DNA of 21,347 bases from RGIG3009 sp045590855 (GTDB lineage: Bacteria > Bacillota > Clostridia > Oscillospirales > Acutalibacteraceae): assembly GCA_045590855.1 (NCBI GenBank), contig JAZNRV010000065.1:1-21347 (forward strand), written 5' to 3'. Under the pieces are notes generated by a model. It was given only the letters and a program-made list of their open reading frames with translations. It searched no databases and was not told where the DNA came from. Each line of letters begins with the position of its first letter. The first letter of the stretch is position 1. Position numbers and translations under genes: made by a program. This document shows positions 6,729 to 13,736 of the stretch, piece after piece.

Positions 6729-8003
6729 ATGAGTTATCGTGTTGACACCAATTGTATTCAAGGAGGTTACCAACCGCAAAACGGCGAACCGCGCGTGCTG
6801 CCGATTTATCAAAGCACCACTTACAAATACGATTCCGCCGACCACTTGGGCGATTTGTTTGATTTGAAAGCCGCCGGGCATATGTATACCCGTATTTCCA
6901 ACCCCACCGTGGCTTGTGTGGAAGACAAAATCGCCACGCTTGAGGGTGGTGTCGGCGCCATGTGCACCTCTTCGGGGCAAGCCGCTTCGTTGATGGCAAT
7001 TTTTAACATTGCTTCTTCGGGTCAAAACTTTGTGAGTTTATCCACCATTTACGGCGGTACCACCAACTTGTTTGCCGTGACCATGAAACGCATGGGCATT
7101 GAGGTGCGTTTTGCTACCCCCGACATGACCGACGAACAAATCGACGCGTTGTTTGACGAAAACACCCGCTTGGTATTTGGCGAAACGGTTGCCAACCCTG
7201 CTTTGACGGTGTTGGATATTGAACGTTATGCTGCGTTGGCGCACCGCCACGGTGTGCCGCTGGTTGTGGACAACACGTTTGCCACCCCTGTTTTGTGCCG
7301 TCCGTTTGAGTTTGGCGCGGATATTGTGATTCATTCCACCACCAAATACATGGACGGTCATGCCTCGGTTGTCGGCGGTGTGATTGTGGACAGCGGTAAT
7401 TTTGACTGGGCGGCTTCGGGCAAATATCCGGAACTGACCACACCCGATGAATCGTACCACGGTGTCATCTATACCGAACAATTCGGCAAAGCCGCCTACA
7501 TCACCAAAGCGCGCGTACAACTGATGCGCGATTTTGGTTGCACACCTCAACCGCTTGCGGTGTTCTTGCTCAATTTAGGGTTGGAAACGCTGGCCGTTCG
7601 CATGGAACGTCACTGCCAAAACGCGTTGAAGGTTGCACAGTTCTTGGAAAAGCACAAACAAGTCGATTGGGTGAATTATCCCATGCTGGAAAATTCCGAC
7701 CAACACGCCTTGGCAATGAAATATTTGCCGAACGGTTGCTGCGGTGTTATCTCGTTTGGTATCCGCGGCGGTCGCGAAGCGGCTGTTAAGTTTATGGATG
7801 CGCTGAAACTCGCTGCCGTGGTTGTTCACGTAGCAGATGCGCGTACTTGCGTTTTGCATCCCGCCAGCACCACGCACCGTCAACTGACCGACGAACAGTT
7901 GGTTGCTACGGGTATCACGCCCGAAATGATTCGCTTGTCCGTCGGTATTGAAAGCATTGACGATATTTTGGAAGATTTGCAACAAGCATTTGAAGCGGTA
8001 TAA
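6729..8003 (+). CDS. metY: O-acetylhomoserine sulfhydrylase (homocysteine synthase)
   Basis: MetY is a PLP enzyme of the Cys/Met metabolism family that makes L-homocysteine from O-acetyl-L-homoserine and sulfide. The 424-aa length fits the sulfhydrylase branch better than the roughly 380-400-aa cystathionine synthases/lyases. Visible motifs are GHMYTRISNPT (phosphate and cofactor contacts, residues 50-60), TSSGQAA (80-86), VVDNTFATP (179-187) and the Schiff-base lysine K206 in HSTTKYMDGH. I chose ATG 6729, which follows AGGGAAGGAT at 6711-6720; the 11-codon upstream extension would run through the terminator. A close alternative is methionine gamma-lyase, but the following metA gene argues for biosynthesis. 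Expression should depend on the attenuator. Confidence 0.93.
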   Translation: MSYRVDTNCIQGGYQPQNGEPRVLPIYQSTTYKYDSADHLGDLFDLKAAGHMYTRISNPTVACVEDKIATLEGGVGAMCTSSGQAASLMAIFNIASSGQNFVSLSTIYGGTTNLFAVTMKRMGIEVRFATPDMTDEQIDALFDENTRLVFGETVANPALTVLDIERYAALAHRHGVPLVVDNTFATPVLCRPFEFGADIVIHSTTKYMDGHASVVGGVIVDSGNFDWAASGKYPELTTPDESYHGVIYTEQFGKAAYITKARVQLMRDFGCTPQPLAVFLLNLGLETLAVRMERHCQNALKVAQFLEKHKQVDWVNYPMLENSDQHALAMKYLPNGCCGVISFGIRGGREAAVKFMDALKLAAVVVHVADARTCVLHPASTTHRQLTDEQLVATGITPEMIRLSVGIESIDDILEDLQQAFEAV

Positions 8004-8024
8004 CACAAAGGAGAATGGTTTGTC

Positions 8025-8942
8025 ATGCCTATTAAAATCCCCAATCAGTTACCCGCCACCAAAACGCTGACGGATGAAAATATTTTTGTTATTACCGAAA
8101 CACGCGCGTTGACACAAGATATTCGTCCTTTAAAAATATTGTTGCTGAATTTGATGCCGAAAAAAATCGTCACCGAAACGCAGTTGGCACGCCTGCTGGG
8201 TAACACACCGTTGCAAGTGGAGTTGGAACTGATTCACACCCGCACCCACAAATCCCGCAACACGCCCGAAGACCACATGCTGACGTTTTACAAAACGTTT
8301 GACGATATCAAGTACCAAAAATACGACGGCATGATTATTACGGGGGCTCCCGTAGAGTTGTTGAATTTTGAAGAAGTGGAATATTGGGACGAGTTATGCG
8401 AAATTATGGAATGGAGCAAAACCCACGTCACCAGCACGTTGCACATTTGTTGGGGTGCGCAAGCAGGGCTTTATTACCACTACGGTGTTCCCAAACACCC
8501 GCTGCCGCAAAAAATGTTTGGTATTTTCCCGCACGAGGTGGAACACAAAACGTCCATTTTGTTCCGCGGATTTGACGACGTGTTTTACGTGCCGCATTCG
8601 CGCCATACTACCGTGTTGCGCGAAGACATCGAAGCCGTACCCGAACTGAAAATTTTGACGTCGTCGCCGCAAGCGGGGATTCATGCCATTGCGACCGAAC
8701 GGGGAAAACAAATTTTCATTACGGGGCATTCGGAATACGATGCGGGCACACTCAAAGAGGAATACGACCGCGACGTAGCGGCGGGGTTGCCGATTGCACC
8801 GCCGGAAAATTATTTTCCGAACAACGACCCCTCCCTCCCCCCACAAGTTACGTGGCGAGCACACGCGCATTTGCTGTTTTCCAACTGGCTGAACTATTTT
8901 GTGTACCAAACCACCCCGTACAACTTGGACGAAATTCAATAA
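8025..8942 (+). CDS. metA: Homoserine O-acetyltransferase MetAA
   Basis: The enzyme acylates L-homoserine, the first committed step to methionine. The 305-aa protein has the MetA catalytic residues at standard numbering: Cys142 in HICWGAQ, His235 and Glu237 in TGHSEYD. Residue 111 (TGAPVE) is Glu. In this family Glu111 is known to select acetyl-CoA, while Gly111 as in E. coli selects succinyl-CoA, so I call it an acetyltransferase. This matches the O-acetylhomoserine-using MetY encoded 21 nt upstream. AAAGGAGA precedes ATG 8025. It is the last gene of the operon and is followed by a strong terminator. Confidence 0.95.
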   Translation: MPIKIPNQLPATKTLTDENIFVITETRALTQDIRPLKILLLNLMPKKIVTETQLARLLGNTPLQVELELIHTRTHKSRNTPEDHMLTFYKTFDDIKYQKYDGMIITGAPVELLNFEEVEYWDELCEIMEWSKTHVTSTLHICWGAQAGLYYHYGVPKHPLPQKMFGIFPHEVEHKTSILFRGFDDVFYVPHSRHTTVLREDIEAVPELKILTSSPQAGIHAIATERGKQIFITGHSEYDAGTLKEEYDRDVAAGLPIAPPENYFPNNDPSLPPQVTWRAHAHLLFSNWLNYFVYQTTPYNLDEIQ

Positions 8943-8946
8943 ACCT

Positions 8947-8978
8947 AAGCGCACTGTTGTCAAACAGTGCGCTTTTTT
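8947..8978 (+). terminator. Rho-independent terminator of the methionine operon
   Basis: AAGCGCACTGTT pairs perfectly with AACAGTGCGCTT around a 4-nt loop, followed by six T. Confidence 0.93.
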
Positions 8979-8988
8979 CAAAAAAAGG

Positions 8989-9017
8989 TTGAGAAATTAT
9001 AAGAAATAGCGTAAAAT
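8989..9017 (+). promoter_or_regulatory. Promoter of the SulP transporter gene
   Basis: TTGAGA (8989-8994), 17 nt, TAAAAT (9012-9017), between the methionine-operon terminator and the transporter start. Confidence 0.6.
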
Positions 9018-9047
9018 GGTAGCGTTGAAAAAAAGGAGAGGACGTCT

Positions 9048-10664
9048 ATGCCAGAAAACAAGAAAACGGCTTCGGTGTTTGCACCGAAAATCGTTTCAAC
9101 ACTAAAAAACTATTCCCTCAAAAACCTTACTGCCGATTTGACCGCGGGATTGATTGTGGCAATTATTGCCCTGCCGCTGTCCATTGCGCTTGCCATTGCT
9201 TCGGGGGTATCACCCGAAAAAGGAATGTATACCGCCATTGTGGCAGGGTTTGTGATTGCGCTGTTTGGCGGCAGCCGTGTCAATATTTCGGGCCCTACCG
9301 CCGCGTTTGCCACCATTGTGGCAGGTGTTGTGGCACAATACGGCATTGAGGGGTTAGTGGTTGCCACGTTGATGGCGGGCGTGTTGCTTGTTTTGATGGG
9401 GTTGTGCCGTTTTGGCTCGCTTATCAAATATATTCCCAACACCATTACCACGGGGTTTACCTCGGGTATTGCGTTGACCATTGCGATTGGCCAACTGAAA
9501 GATTTTTTGGGACTGACCTTTGCAAAAGGTACTCATGCGGTAGAAACCATGGAAAAACTGGGTGCGGTTGCCGCTTCGATTACTACCGTTAATCCGTGGG
9601 CGGTGTTGGTAGGCGGTATCGGTTTGGTGATTTTGATACTGTGGCCGAAAATCAGCAAAAAAATCCCCGCTTCGCTGATTGCGGTATTGGTCGGCACCGC
9701 GTTGGTCGCAGTACTTCAATTAGACGTTAACACCATTGGCGATTTATACAGCATCCCCTCTTCATTGCCGTCGTTTTCGTTCCCTGCGGTGAATATGACA
9801 CTCATAAAAGAATTGTTCCCCAGCGCGGTAACGATTGCGGTGTTAGCGGCAGTGGAATCATTGCTTTCTTGCGTGGTATCCGACGATATGATTGGGGACC
9901 GCCATCATTCCAACACCGAACTCATCGCGCAAGGACTCGGCAACATTGCTTCGGGCTTGTTTGGCGGTATTCCCGCTACGGGTGCTATTGCGCGTACCGC
10001 CGCCAACGTAAAAAACGGCGGGCGTTCACCAATTTCGGGCATGGTACACGCGGTGGTATTATTACTCATTTTGGTAGTACTCATGCCGTATGCGGCCTGG
10101 ATTCCCATGCCGATTATTGCCGCCATTTTATTTATGGTGGCATATAACATGTCGGAATGGCGGCATTTTGCAGCCCTGTGCAAAACCGCGCCCAAAAGTG
10201 ATATTGCCGTATTGGTGCTCACCTTTGTGCTGACAGTGGTGTTCGATTTGGTGGTTGCCATTGAAGTGGGGATGTTACTCGCTGTTATCCTATTCATGAA
10301 ACGCATGGCAGATACCACCGCCGTGAAAAAGGAAATGGTTCAAGACAAGCCGATTGCCGTTTTTGATGTTGGCGGGCCGATGTTTTTTGCCTCCACTTCC
10401 AAGTTTGAGGGATTGGTGGCGGATGACGATGTGAGCGTGATGATTTTGCAGATGCAAAAGGTGACAGCAATGGATTCCTCTGCGGCAAAAATCTTGTTCG
10501 CGGTATGGGAAGATTGCCAAAACCGCGGAATTACGTTGTTGCTCGCAAACGTGAACGAGCAACCGTTAAAGGTGTTGACAAAAGCAGGATTTATACAAGC
10601 GCTTGGTGAAGAACATTTGCTGACAAGCAAAGAAGCGGCGTTACAGTTTGCTGAGAAGAAATAA
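9048..10664 (+). CDS. SulP family anion transporter with C-terminal STAS domain
   Basis: SulP proteins move sulfate, bicarbonate or other anions across the membrane with H+ or Na+ coupling. The 538-aa product has a short cytoplasmic start, then many hydrophobic segments from about residue 25 to 420. These include the signature ADLTAGLIVAIIALPLSIAL and the central NTELIAQGLGNIASGLFGG / PATGAIARTAANVK stretch. A STAS domain follows (about 433-535, with MFFASTSKFEGL and ILQMQKVTAMDSSAAKILF). The substrate is not readable. Its position after the methionine operon fits sulfur supply, but it has its own promoter and bicarbonate is equally possible. AAAAGGAGAG precedes ATG 9048. Confidence 0.93.
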   Translation: MPENKKTASVFAPKIVSTLKNYSLKNLTADLTAGLIVAIIALPLSIALAIASGVSPEKGMYTAIVAGFVIALFGGSRVNISGPTAAFATIVAGVVAQYGIEGLVVATLMAGVLLVLMGLCRFGSLIKYIPNTITTGFTSGIALTIAIGQLKDFLGLTFAKGTHAVETMEKLGAVAASITTVNPWAVLVGGIGLVILILWPKISKKIPASLIAVLVGTALVAVLQLDVNTIGDLYSIPSSLPSFSFPAVNMTLIKELFPSAVTIAVLAAVESLLSCVVSDDMIGDRHHSNTELIAQGLGNIASGLFGGIPATGAIARTAANVKNGGRSPISGMVHAVVLLLILVVLMPYAAWIPMPIIAAILFMVAYNMSEWRHFAALCKTAPKSDIAVLVLTFVLTVVFDLVVAIEVGMLLAVILFMKRMADTTAVKKEMVQDKPIAVFDVGGPMFFASTSKFEGLVADDDVSVMILQMQKVTAMDSSAAKILFAVWEDCQNRGITLLLANVNEQPLKVLTKAGFIQALGEEHLLTSKEAALQFAEKK

Positions 10665-10669
10665 CATAA

Positions 10670-10707
10670 AAACGAGTTGGTATTTTGCAATACCAACTCG
10701 TTTTTTT
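10670..10707. terminator. Bidirectional terminator between convergent genes
   Basis: A perfect stem (AACGAGTTGGTATT with its complement) around TTGC, with seven T on the plus strand and an A run on the 5' side that gives T on the minus strand. It serves both the SulP gene and the chromate transporter pair, whose last codons touch it. Confidence 0.93.
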
Positions 10708-11266
10708 AGAATACGTAGCCAACAACTATGCCGAGTGCCGCTGACAACAAAATAATCAGTATGGGATGCAACTTTTTGAGGGCGAGGACCAGTGACAACG
10801 CAAAAATCACTGCCGAACTGATAAACGCCACCGTGCCGAGTGTTGCCAAAGAAACCGAAACCGGGAAAAACACGGTTTGACCGGTGGTGAAAATGGCGGC
10901 GCCGATAAGGCCAATAACCGCGGGTTTTAACCCCGACATACACCCCGCTACCACGCGGCTGGTTTTGAACTTTTCAAAACATTTGGCAACAATCAAAATA
11001 ATGATAAACGAGGGCAGTACCACACCCAGCGTAGCGCAAGCGGCACCCAGCCAACCGCCCATTTCTTGCCCGACGTAGGTTGCCATGTTGATGGCAAAGG
11101 GACCGGGAGTGGATTCGCTGACGGCAATGAAATTGAGGATTTTCTCCGTTTCGAGCCAGCCGTGCGCTTCGACATCCGCTTGAATGAGCGGTAACATGGC
11201 ATAACCGCCGCCAAAGGTGAACGCGCCGATTTTGAAAAAGGTGAGAAACAGTTCTAGGAAAATCAT
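10706..11266 (-). CDS. chrA: Chromate transporter, short form (second of pair)
   Basis: Members of the CHR family export chromate or act as related anion transporters. This is a single-domain form (186 aa) with the family signature FFKIGAFTFGGGYAMLPLI at the N-terminus, the ESTPGPFAINMATYVG motif near residue 50, and about six hydrophobic segments. Short CHR proteins usually work as pairs with antiparallel topology. The partner starts upstream and its stop overlaps this ATG by 4 nt, so they are one translationally coupled unit. True substrate in an anaerobe is unknown. Confidence 0.92.
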   Translation of the reverse strand: MIFLELFLTFFKIGAFTFGGGYAMLPLIQADVEAHGWLETEKILNFIAVSESTPGPFAINMATYVGQEMGGWLGAACATLGVVLPSFIIILIVAKCFEKFKTSRVVAGCMSGLKPAVIGLIGAAIFTTGQTVFFPVSVSLATLGTVAFISSAVIFALSLVLALKKLHPILIILLSAALGIVVGYVF

Positions 11267-11808
11267 GGTTTACCGCACCTCTTTTCTGCCACAAACGAGG
11301 AAACCAAACCAATAAGCGCGCACGCAATAATGACCAACAGCACGTTCACTTTGAGCAGTGCAACGGCAACAAATGCCAAGCCCATGATGCTGTATGCTAC
11401 CGCGCCTTTGGGACTTTTTTTATACATGGTAATCAGAGCTTTGACAATCAGTGCCAACACCCCCGCGCGAATACCGTTGAATGCGTATTGCACGGCAGTT
11501 AAACTTTCGAATTGGTCGAGCACCATGGAAATGAGCGAAATAATCAAAAACGACGGCAGTACCACACCCAACGTGCAAAACATAGCACCAAAGAATCCCG
11601 CCGTGCGGTAGCCGACAAAGGTGGCGGAATTGATGGCAATGGGACCGGGGGTGGATTCCGCAATGGCGACAATCTCCAAAATGTCGTCATCGGTAAGCCA
11701 TTTGTTTTTTTCGACCACTTCGCGTTGAATCAGCGGTATCATGGCATAGCCGCCGCCAAACGTGAACGCGCCGATTTTTAAAAAGGTTAAAAACAGTTTT
11801 CCTATCAC
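11263..11808 (-). CDS. chrA: Chromate transporter, short form (first of pair)
   Basis: Single-domain CHR protein with FLKIGAFTFGGGYAMIPLI and ESTPGPIAINSATFVG, closely similar to its downstream partner. I chose the GTG at 11808 (181 aa): GGAGT at 11822-11818 is then about 10 nt away, and the start aligns with the partner's MIFLELF. A GTG three codons earlier (11817) would be only 1-2 nt from the ribosome binding site. An extended -10 box (minus strand TGATATAAT, 11850-11842) lies upstream inside a repeat element. The two proteins probably form the functional transporter together. Confidence 0.9.
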   Translation of the reverse strand: MIGKLFLTFLKIGAFTFGGGYAMIPLIQREVVEKNKWLTDDDILEIVAIAESTPGPIAINSATFVGYRTAGFFGAMFCTLGVVLPSFLIISLISMVLDQFESLTAVQYAFNGIRAGVLALIVKALITMYKKSPKGAVAYSIMGLAFVAVALLKVNVLLVIIACALIGLVSSFVAEKRCGKP

Positions 11809-11841
11809 AAGTATCACACTCCGTGTGGTTAGTATTTTCTT

Positions 11842-11850
11842 ATTATATCA
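11842..11850 (-). promoter_or_regulatory. Extended -10 promoter of the chromate transporter pair
   Basis: On the minus strand TGA followed by TATAAT. There is no good -35 box at 17 nt. The element lies within the TTATTATATCAT direct repeat that flanks the hairpin modules, so the repeat may have brought the promoter. Confidence 0.45.
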
Positions 11851-11920
11851 TAAACCAAAAGGCGGTAGCCTTTGTAACTGCGAAGCAGTTGCCGCATCGC
11901 AATGCGGCAGGTTTTATGAT
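11847..11920. repeat. Hairpin module A (cloverleaf-like)
   Basis: Outer stem: ATCATAAACC (11847-11856) pairs with GGTTTTATGAT (11910-11920) with one bulge. Inside are three perfect hairpins: AAAGGC/GCCTTT (11858-11873), AACTGC/GCAGTT with GAA loop (11876-11890), and GCCGCAT/ATGCGGC (11891-11908). The module is 74 nt and would fold into a four-way junction in RNA or single-stranded DNA. It is not a tRNA: there is no anticodon loop of 7 nt and no TPsiC sequence. Confidence 0.7.
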
Positions 11921-11928
11921 TCAATGTT

Positions 11929-11998
11929 CTCAAACGAAAATTGCAAGATTTTCAAACGCGAATGCGTTTCGGCGGCGTTCCACCGCCGTCGGTTTGAG
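11929..11998. repeat. Hairpin module B (cloverleaf-like)
   Basis: Outer stem: CTCAAAC (11929-11935) pairs with GTTTGAG (11992-11998). Inside are GAAAAT/ATTTTC (11936-11953), AAACGC/GCGTTT (11954-11969) and CGGCGG/CCGCCG (11970-11988). The architecture is the same as module A, but no stem sequence is shared, so structure rather than sequence is repeated. Confidence 0.68.
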
Positions 11999-12034
11999 GT
12001 TATTATATCATGTTTACTTTACAAAAGCAAACAC

Positions 12035-12056
12035 AAAGAGCGCTTTCGCGCTCTTT
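12035..12056 (-). terminator. Terminator-like hairpin after the Thr-rich lipoprotein gene
   Basis: AAAGAGCGC/GCGCTCTTT stem around a 4-nt loop, about 10 nt past the stop of the minus-strand lipoprotein gene. The following T tract on the minus strand is interrupted, so efficiency may be moderate. Confidence 0.65.
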
Positions 12057-12066
12057 TGGGATTTGC

Positions 12067-12825
12067 TTATTGGGCGACAAAAACATCGCCGACAACCACT
12101 TCAAAAAAGGTCGTTGTATTGGAAAATACTTTCATTGTTTTATCGCTTTCACGCGTGAGCACCAAGGCACCCTCTTCGCCAACAATTTTCACCGTAACCG
12201 TGTTCCCGGATTGTGTGATACTTTCCAAATCAGCGGCATCACCCATGCCGGCATAAAACTCTTCGCCGTTGTATTGGAAAAAGGATTCCGGCTCGCTTCT
12301 GTAGGCATTGTCATAATCTGCTTTATTGGGGAACGCAACCGAAACTTTCATTGCTCCGGACATGCCTACCAAATTTTCTTTCGTGTTTACCGACCATCTC
12401 ATCAGGTCATGGTCGCTTAGTTTGGCACATTCCCAAGAATACTGTGACACTTCGGCAAACACGGGGGTCTTGGTTGTGGTAGTGGTGGCTTTGGTAGTGG
12501 TAGTCGTAGTCGGTTTGGTAGTCGTGGTAGTCGTGGTAGCCGTAGTAGTGGTGATAGTCGTCGCTTGTGTCGTGGTCGTTGCTTTTGTCGTAGTTGTAGT
12601 CGTGGTCGTTGCGGTTTCTTTTGCCGTAGTTGTAGTGGTCGAATCGGTGGTAGTGGTTGCCGCCTCAGTGTCAGTGGTCGTGGCGGTGATATCCCCCACC
12701 GTGGTCGTTGCCACCGAATCGGTGGTGGAATGGGCAGTGTTTTGTTCGGTTTTGTTATGCTTGCCACAAGCAGACAGGCAAAACAAAAACAGCGCAGAAA
12801 AGAATACGGCTAACATTTTTCTCAT
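12067..12825 (-). CDS. Thr-rich linker lipoprotein, function unknown
   Basis: The 252-aa product has a lipoprotein signal with lipobox LSAC (lipidated Cys at residue 20), a low-complexity linker (about 34-120) that is mostly Thr with Lys, Ala and Gln, and a C-terminal domain of about 130 residues starting at PVFAEV. Such Thr linkers in Ruminococcaceae-type surface proteins act as extended, often glycosylated spacers; that is family knowledge and not visible here. The C-terminal domain (KVSVAFPNKADYDNAY, then FFQYNGEEFYAGMGD) is not one I recognise. AAGGAGTG precedes the ATG and a consensus promoter lies upstream. It is monocistronic. Confidence 0.85.
   Translation of the reverse strand: MRKMLAVFFSALFLFCLSACGKHNKTEQNTAHSTTDSVATTTVGDITATTTDTEAATTTTDSTTTTTAKETATTTTTTTTKATTTTQATTITTTTATTTTTTTKPTTTTTTKATTTTTKTPVFAEVSQYSWECAKLSDHDLMRWSVNTKENLVGMSGAMKVSVAFPNKADYDNAYRSEPESFFQYNGEEFYAGMGDAADLESITQSGNTVTVKIVGEEGALVLTRESDKTMKVFSNTTTFFEVVVGDVFVAQ
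12466..12726 (-). repeat. Low-complexity ACN-codon repeat encoding the Thr linker
   Basis: About 260 nt built mostly from ACT, ACC and ACG codons in irregular runs (seen as GTNGTN on the plus strand). Mixed synonymous codons suggest selection for Thr rather than a recent slippage event. The Val-rich ORF on the opposite strand is only its shadow. Confidence 0.85.
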
Positions 12826-12851
12826 GCAGTAACACTCCTTTCCTTACTTTT

Positions 12852-12880
12852 ATTGTACGATGCCGCACAAAATTTGTCAA
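12852..12880 (-). promoter_or_regulatory. Promoter of the Thr-rich lipoprotein gene
   Basis: Minus strand TTGACA (12880-12875), exactly 17 nt, TACAAT (12857-12852). It starts transcription about 20 nt upstream of the start codon. Confidence 0.82.
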
Positions 12881-12895
12881 TCCTGCGAAGATTGG

Positions 12896-12924
12896 TTGTT
12901 TTTCACGAAAGAGTATAGTATGAT
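12896..12924 (+). promoter_or_regulatory. Promoter of the FTR-like small protein gene
   Basis: TTGTTT (12896-12901), 17 nt, TATGAT (12919-12924), divergent from the lipoprotein promoter. Confidence 0.55.
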
Positions 12925-12951
12925 AGTAGTGTAAAAGTGAGGTGTTTTTTT

Positions 12952-13149
12952 ATGAAAATTACCGTTAATCCCGACAAGGCCATTGCCGATGCCGTCAAAG
13001 AGGGGCTCAAACAAACGGGCGGTTACTGCCCGTGCCGTCGTGAACGCACCGAGGAAAACAAGTGCATGTGCAAAGAGTTTCGCGAACAAATCAAAGACCC
13101 CGATTTTGAAGGGTTTTGCCATTGTATGCTGTATTACAAGGAGAATTGA
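12952..13149 (+). CDS. Small ferredoxin-thioredoxin reductase catalytic-domain-like protein
   Basis: A 65-aa protein with three CxC pairs: CPC (26-28), CMC (38-40) and CHC (56-58). This order and the CPCRRER / FCHC context match the catalytic beta chain of ferredoxin-thioredoxin reductase, where the Cys residues hold a 4Fe-4S cluster and a redox disulfide. It is shorter than the chloroplast-type chain (about 110 aa), and no variable alpha chain is nearby, so it is the stand-alone version seen in some anaerobes. I expect a cytoplasmic iron-sulfur or thiol redox role; the partner is unknown. I chose ATG 12952 with GAGGTG at 12939-12944 upstream. Confidence 0.8.
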   Translation: MKITVNPDKAIADAVKEGLKQTGGYCPCRRERTEENKCMCKEFREQIKDPDFEGFCHCMLYYKEN

Positions 13150-13174
13150 CAAACATCACTACGCGCGGTATACT
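13146..13174 (+). promoter_or_regulatory. Promoter of the phosphoribosyltransferase gene
   Basis: TTGACA (13146-13151), 17 nt, TATACT (13169-13174). The -35 box overlaps the stop codon of the preceding gene, so the two genes need not share a transcript. Confidence 0.82.
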
Positions 13175-13196
13175 GTGTTTTGAAAGAAGGGGTAGT

Positions 13197-13736
13197 ATGG
13201 CTGAATATTATACCATGACCATTGCGGGAATCGAACGAAAATTAGAAAAATTTCCGGTGAGCGATACGCTGGATATTGCCGCGTTTATTATTTTTGGCGA
13301 TGTAGAACTGACGGTGGCGGGCTGCGCCGAGTTGTTGAAAAAGGCACCGGAATTTGACGTTATCTTAACACCCGAGGCAAAAAGTATTCCCATTGCGTAC
13401 GAAATGGCGCGACAATCGGGTAAACCGTACGTGGTTGCCCGCAAAGGGGTCAAAGTGTATATGCGCAATCCGTTGGAAGTTTCGGTCACTTCCATTACCA
13501 CCAAACACGAACAACGCTTATTTTTGGGAGAAACCGAAGTTGCGTTGCTCAAAGGCAAACGCGTGTTGATTGTGGACGACGTGGTCAGCACGGGCGAATC
13601 GTTGATTGCCATACGGCAGTTGGTGGAAAAAGCCGGCGGCGTGGAAGCGGCGGCGTGCGCCTTTTTGGCTGAGGGCGATGCTGCTAACCGCGATGATATT
13701 ATCTTTTTGGAACCGTTGCCGTTGTTTTTTAAATAA
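13197..13736 (+). CDS. Phosphoribosyltransferase, adenine PRTase-like
   Basis: Type I phosphoribosyltransferases transfer the ribose phosphate of PRPP to a purine or pyrimidine base. The 179-aa protein has the PRPP-binding motif VLIVDDVVSTGES (residues 123-135), and KSIPIAYEMARQSGKPYVVARKG upstream, as in adenine/xanthine PRTases. The N-terminal hood differs from classical Apt, so the base (adenine, xanthine or other) is left open. ATG 13197 follows AAGGGG; a longer in-frame extension would cross the promoter and the preceding gene. The last 8 nt overlap the end of the convergent comF gene. Confidence 0.85.
   Translation: MAEYYTMTIAGIERKLEKFPVSDTLDIAAFIIFGDVELTVAGCAELLKKAPEFDVILTPEAKSIPIAYEMARQSGKPYVVARKGVKVYMRNPLEVSVTSITTKHEQRLFLGETEVALLKGKRVLIVDDVVSTGESLIAIRQLVEKAGGVEAAACAFLAEGDAANRDDIIFLEPLPLFFK

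Larger units (their letters stand above)
11840..12011. repeat. Hairpin-module locus bounded by 12-nt direct repeats
   Basis: TTATTATATCAT occurs at 11840-11851 and again at 12000-12011. Between the copies are two consecutive modules, each an outer stem enclosing three short hairpins (listed separately). The stretch holds no gene. The core TATATCAT also forms the spacer repeat of the array near 19.9 kb, so both loci probably belong to one repeat family. Confidence 0.7.

Noticed and set aside
11847..11998. tRNA genes in the cloverleaf-like modules
   Set aside because: No 7-nt anticodon loop, no TPsiC consensus and no acceptor stem with CCA; hairpin loops are 3-7 nt in the wrong order.
12326..12832. 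Val-rich ORF on the plus strand
   Set aside because: It is the complement of the Thr-rich linker of the minus-strand lipoprotein, which has the promoter, ribosome binding site and lipobox.
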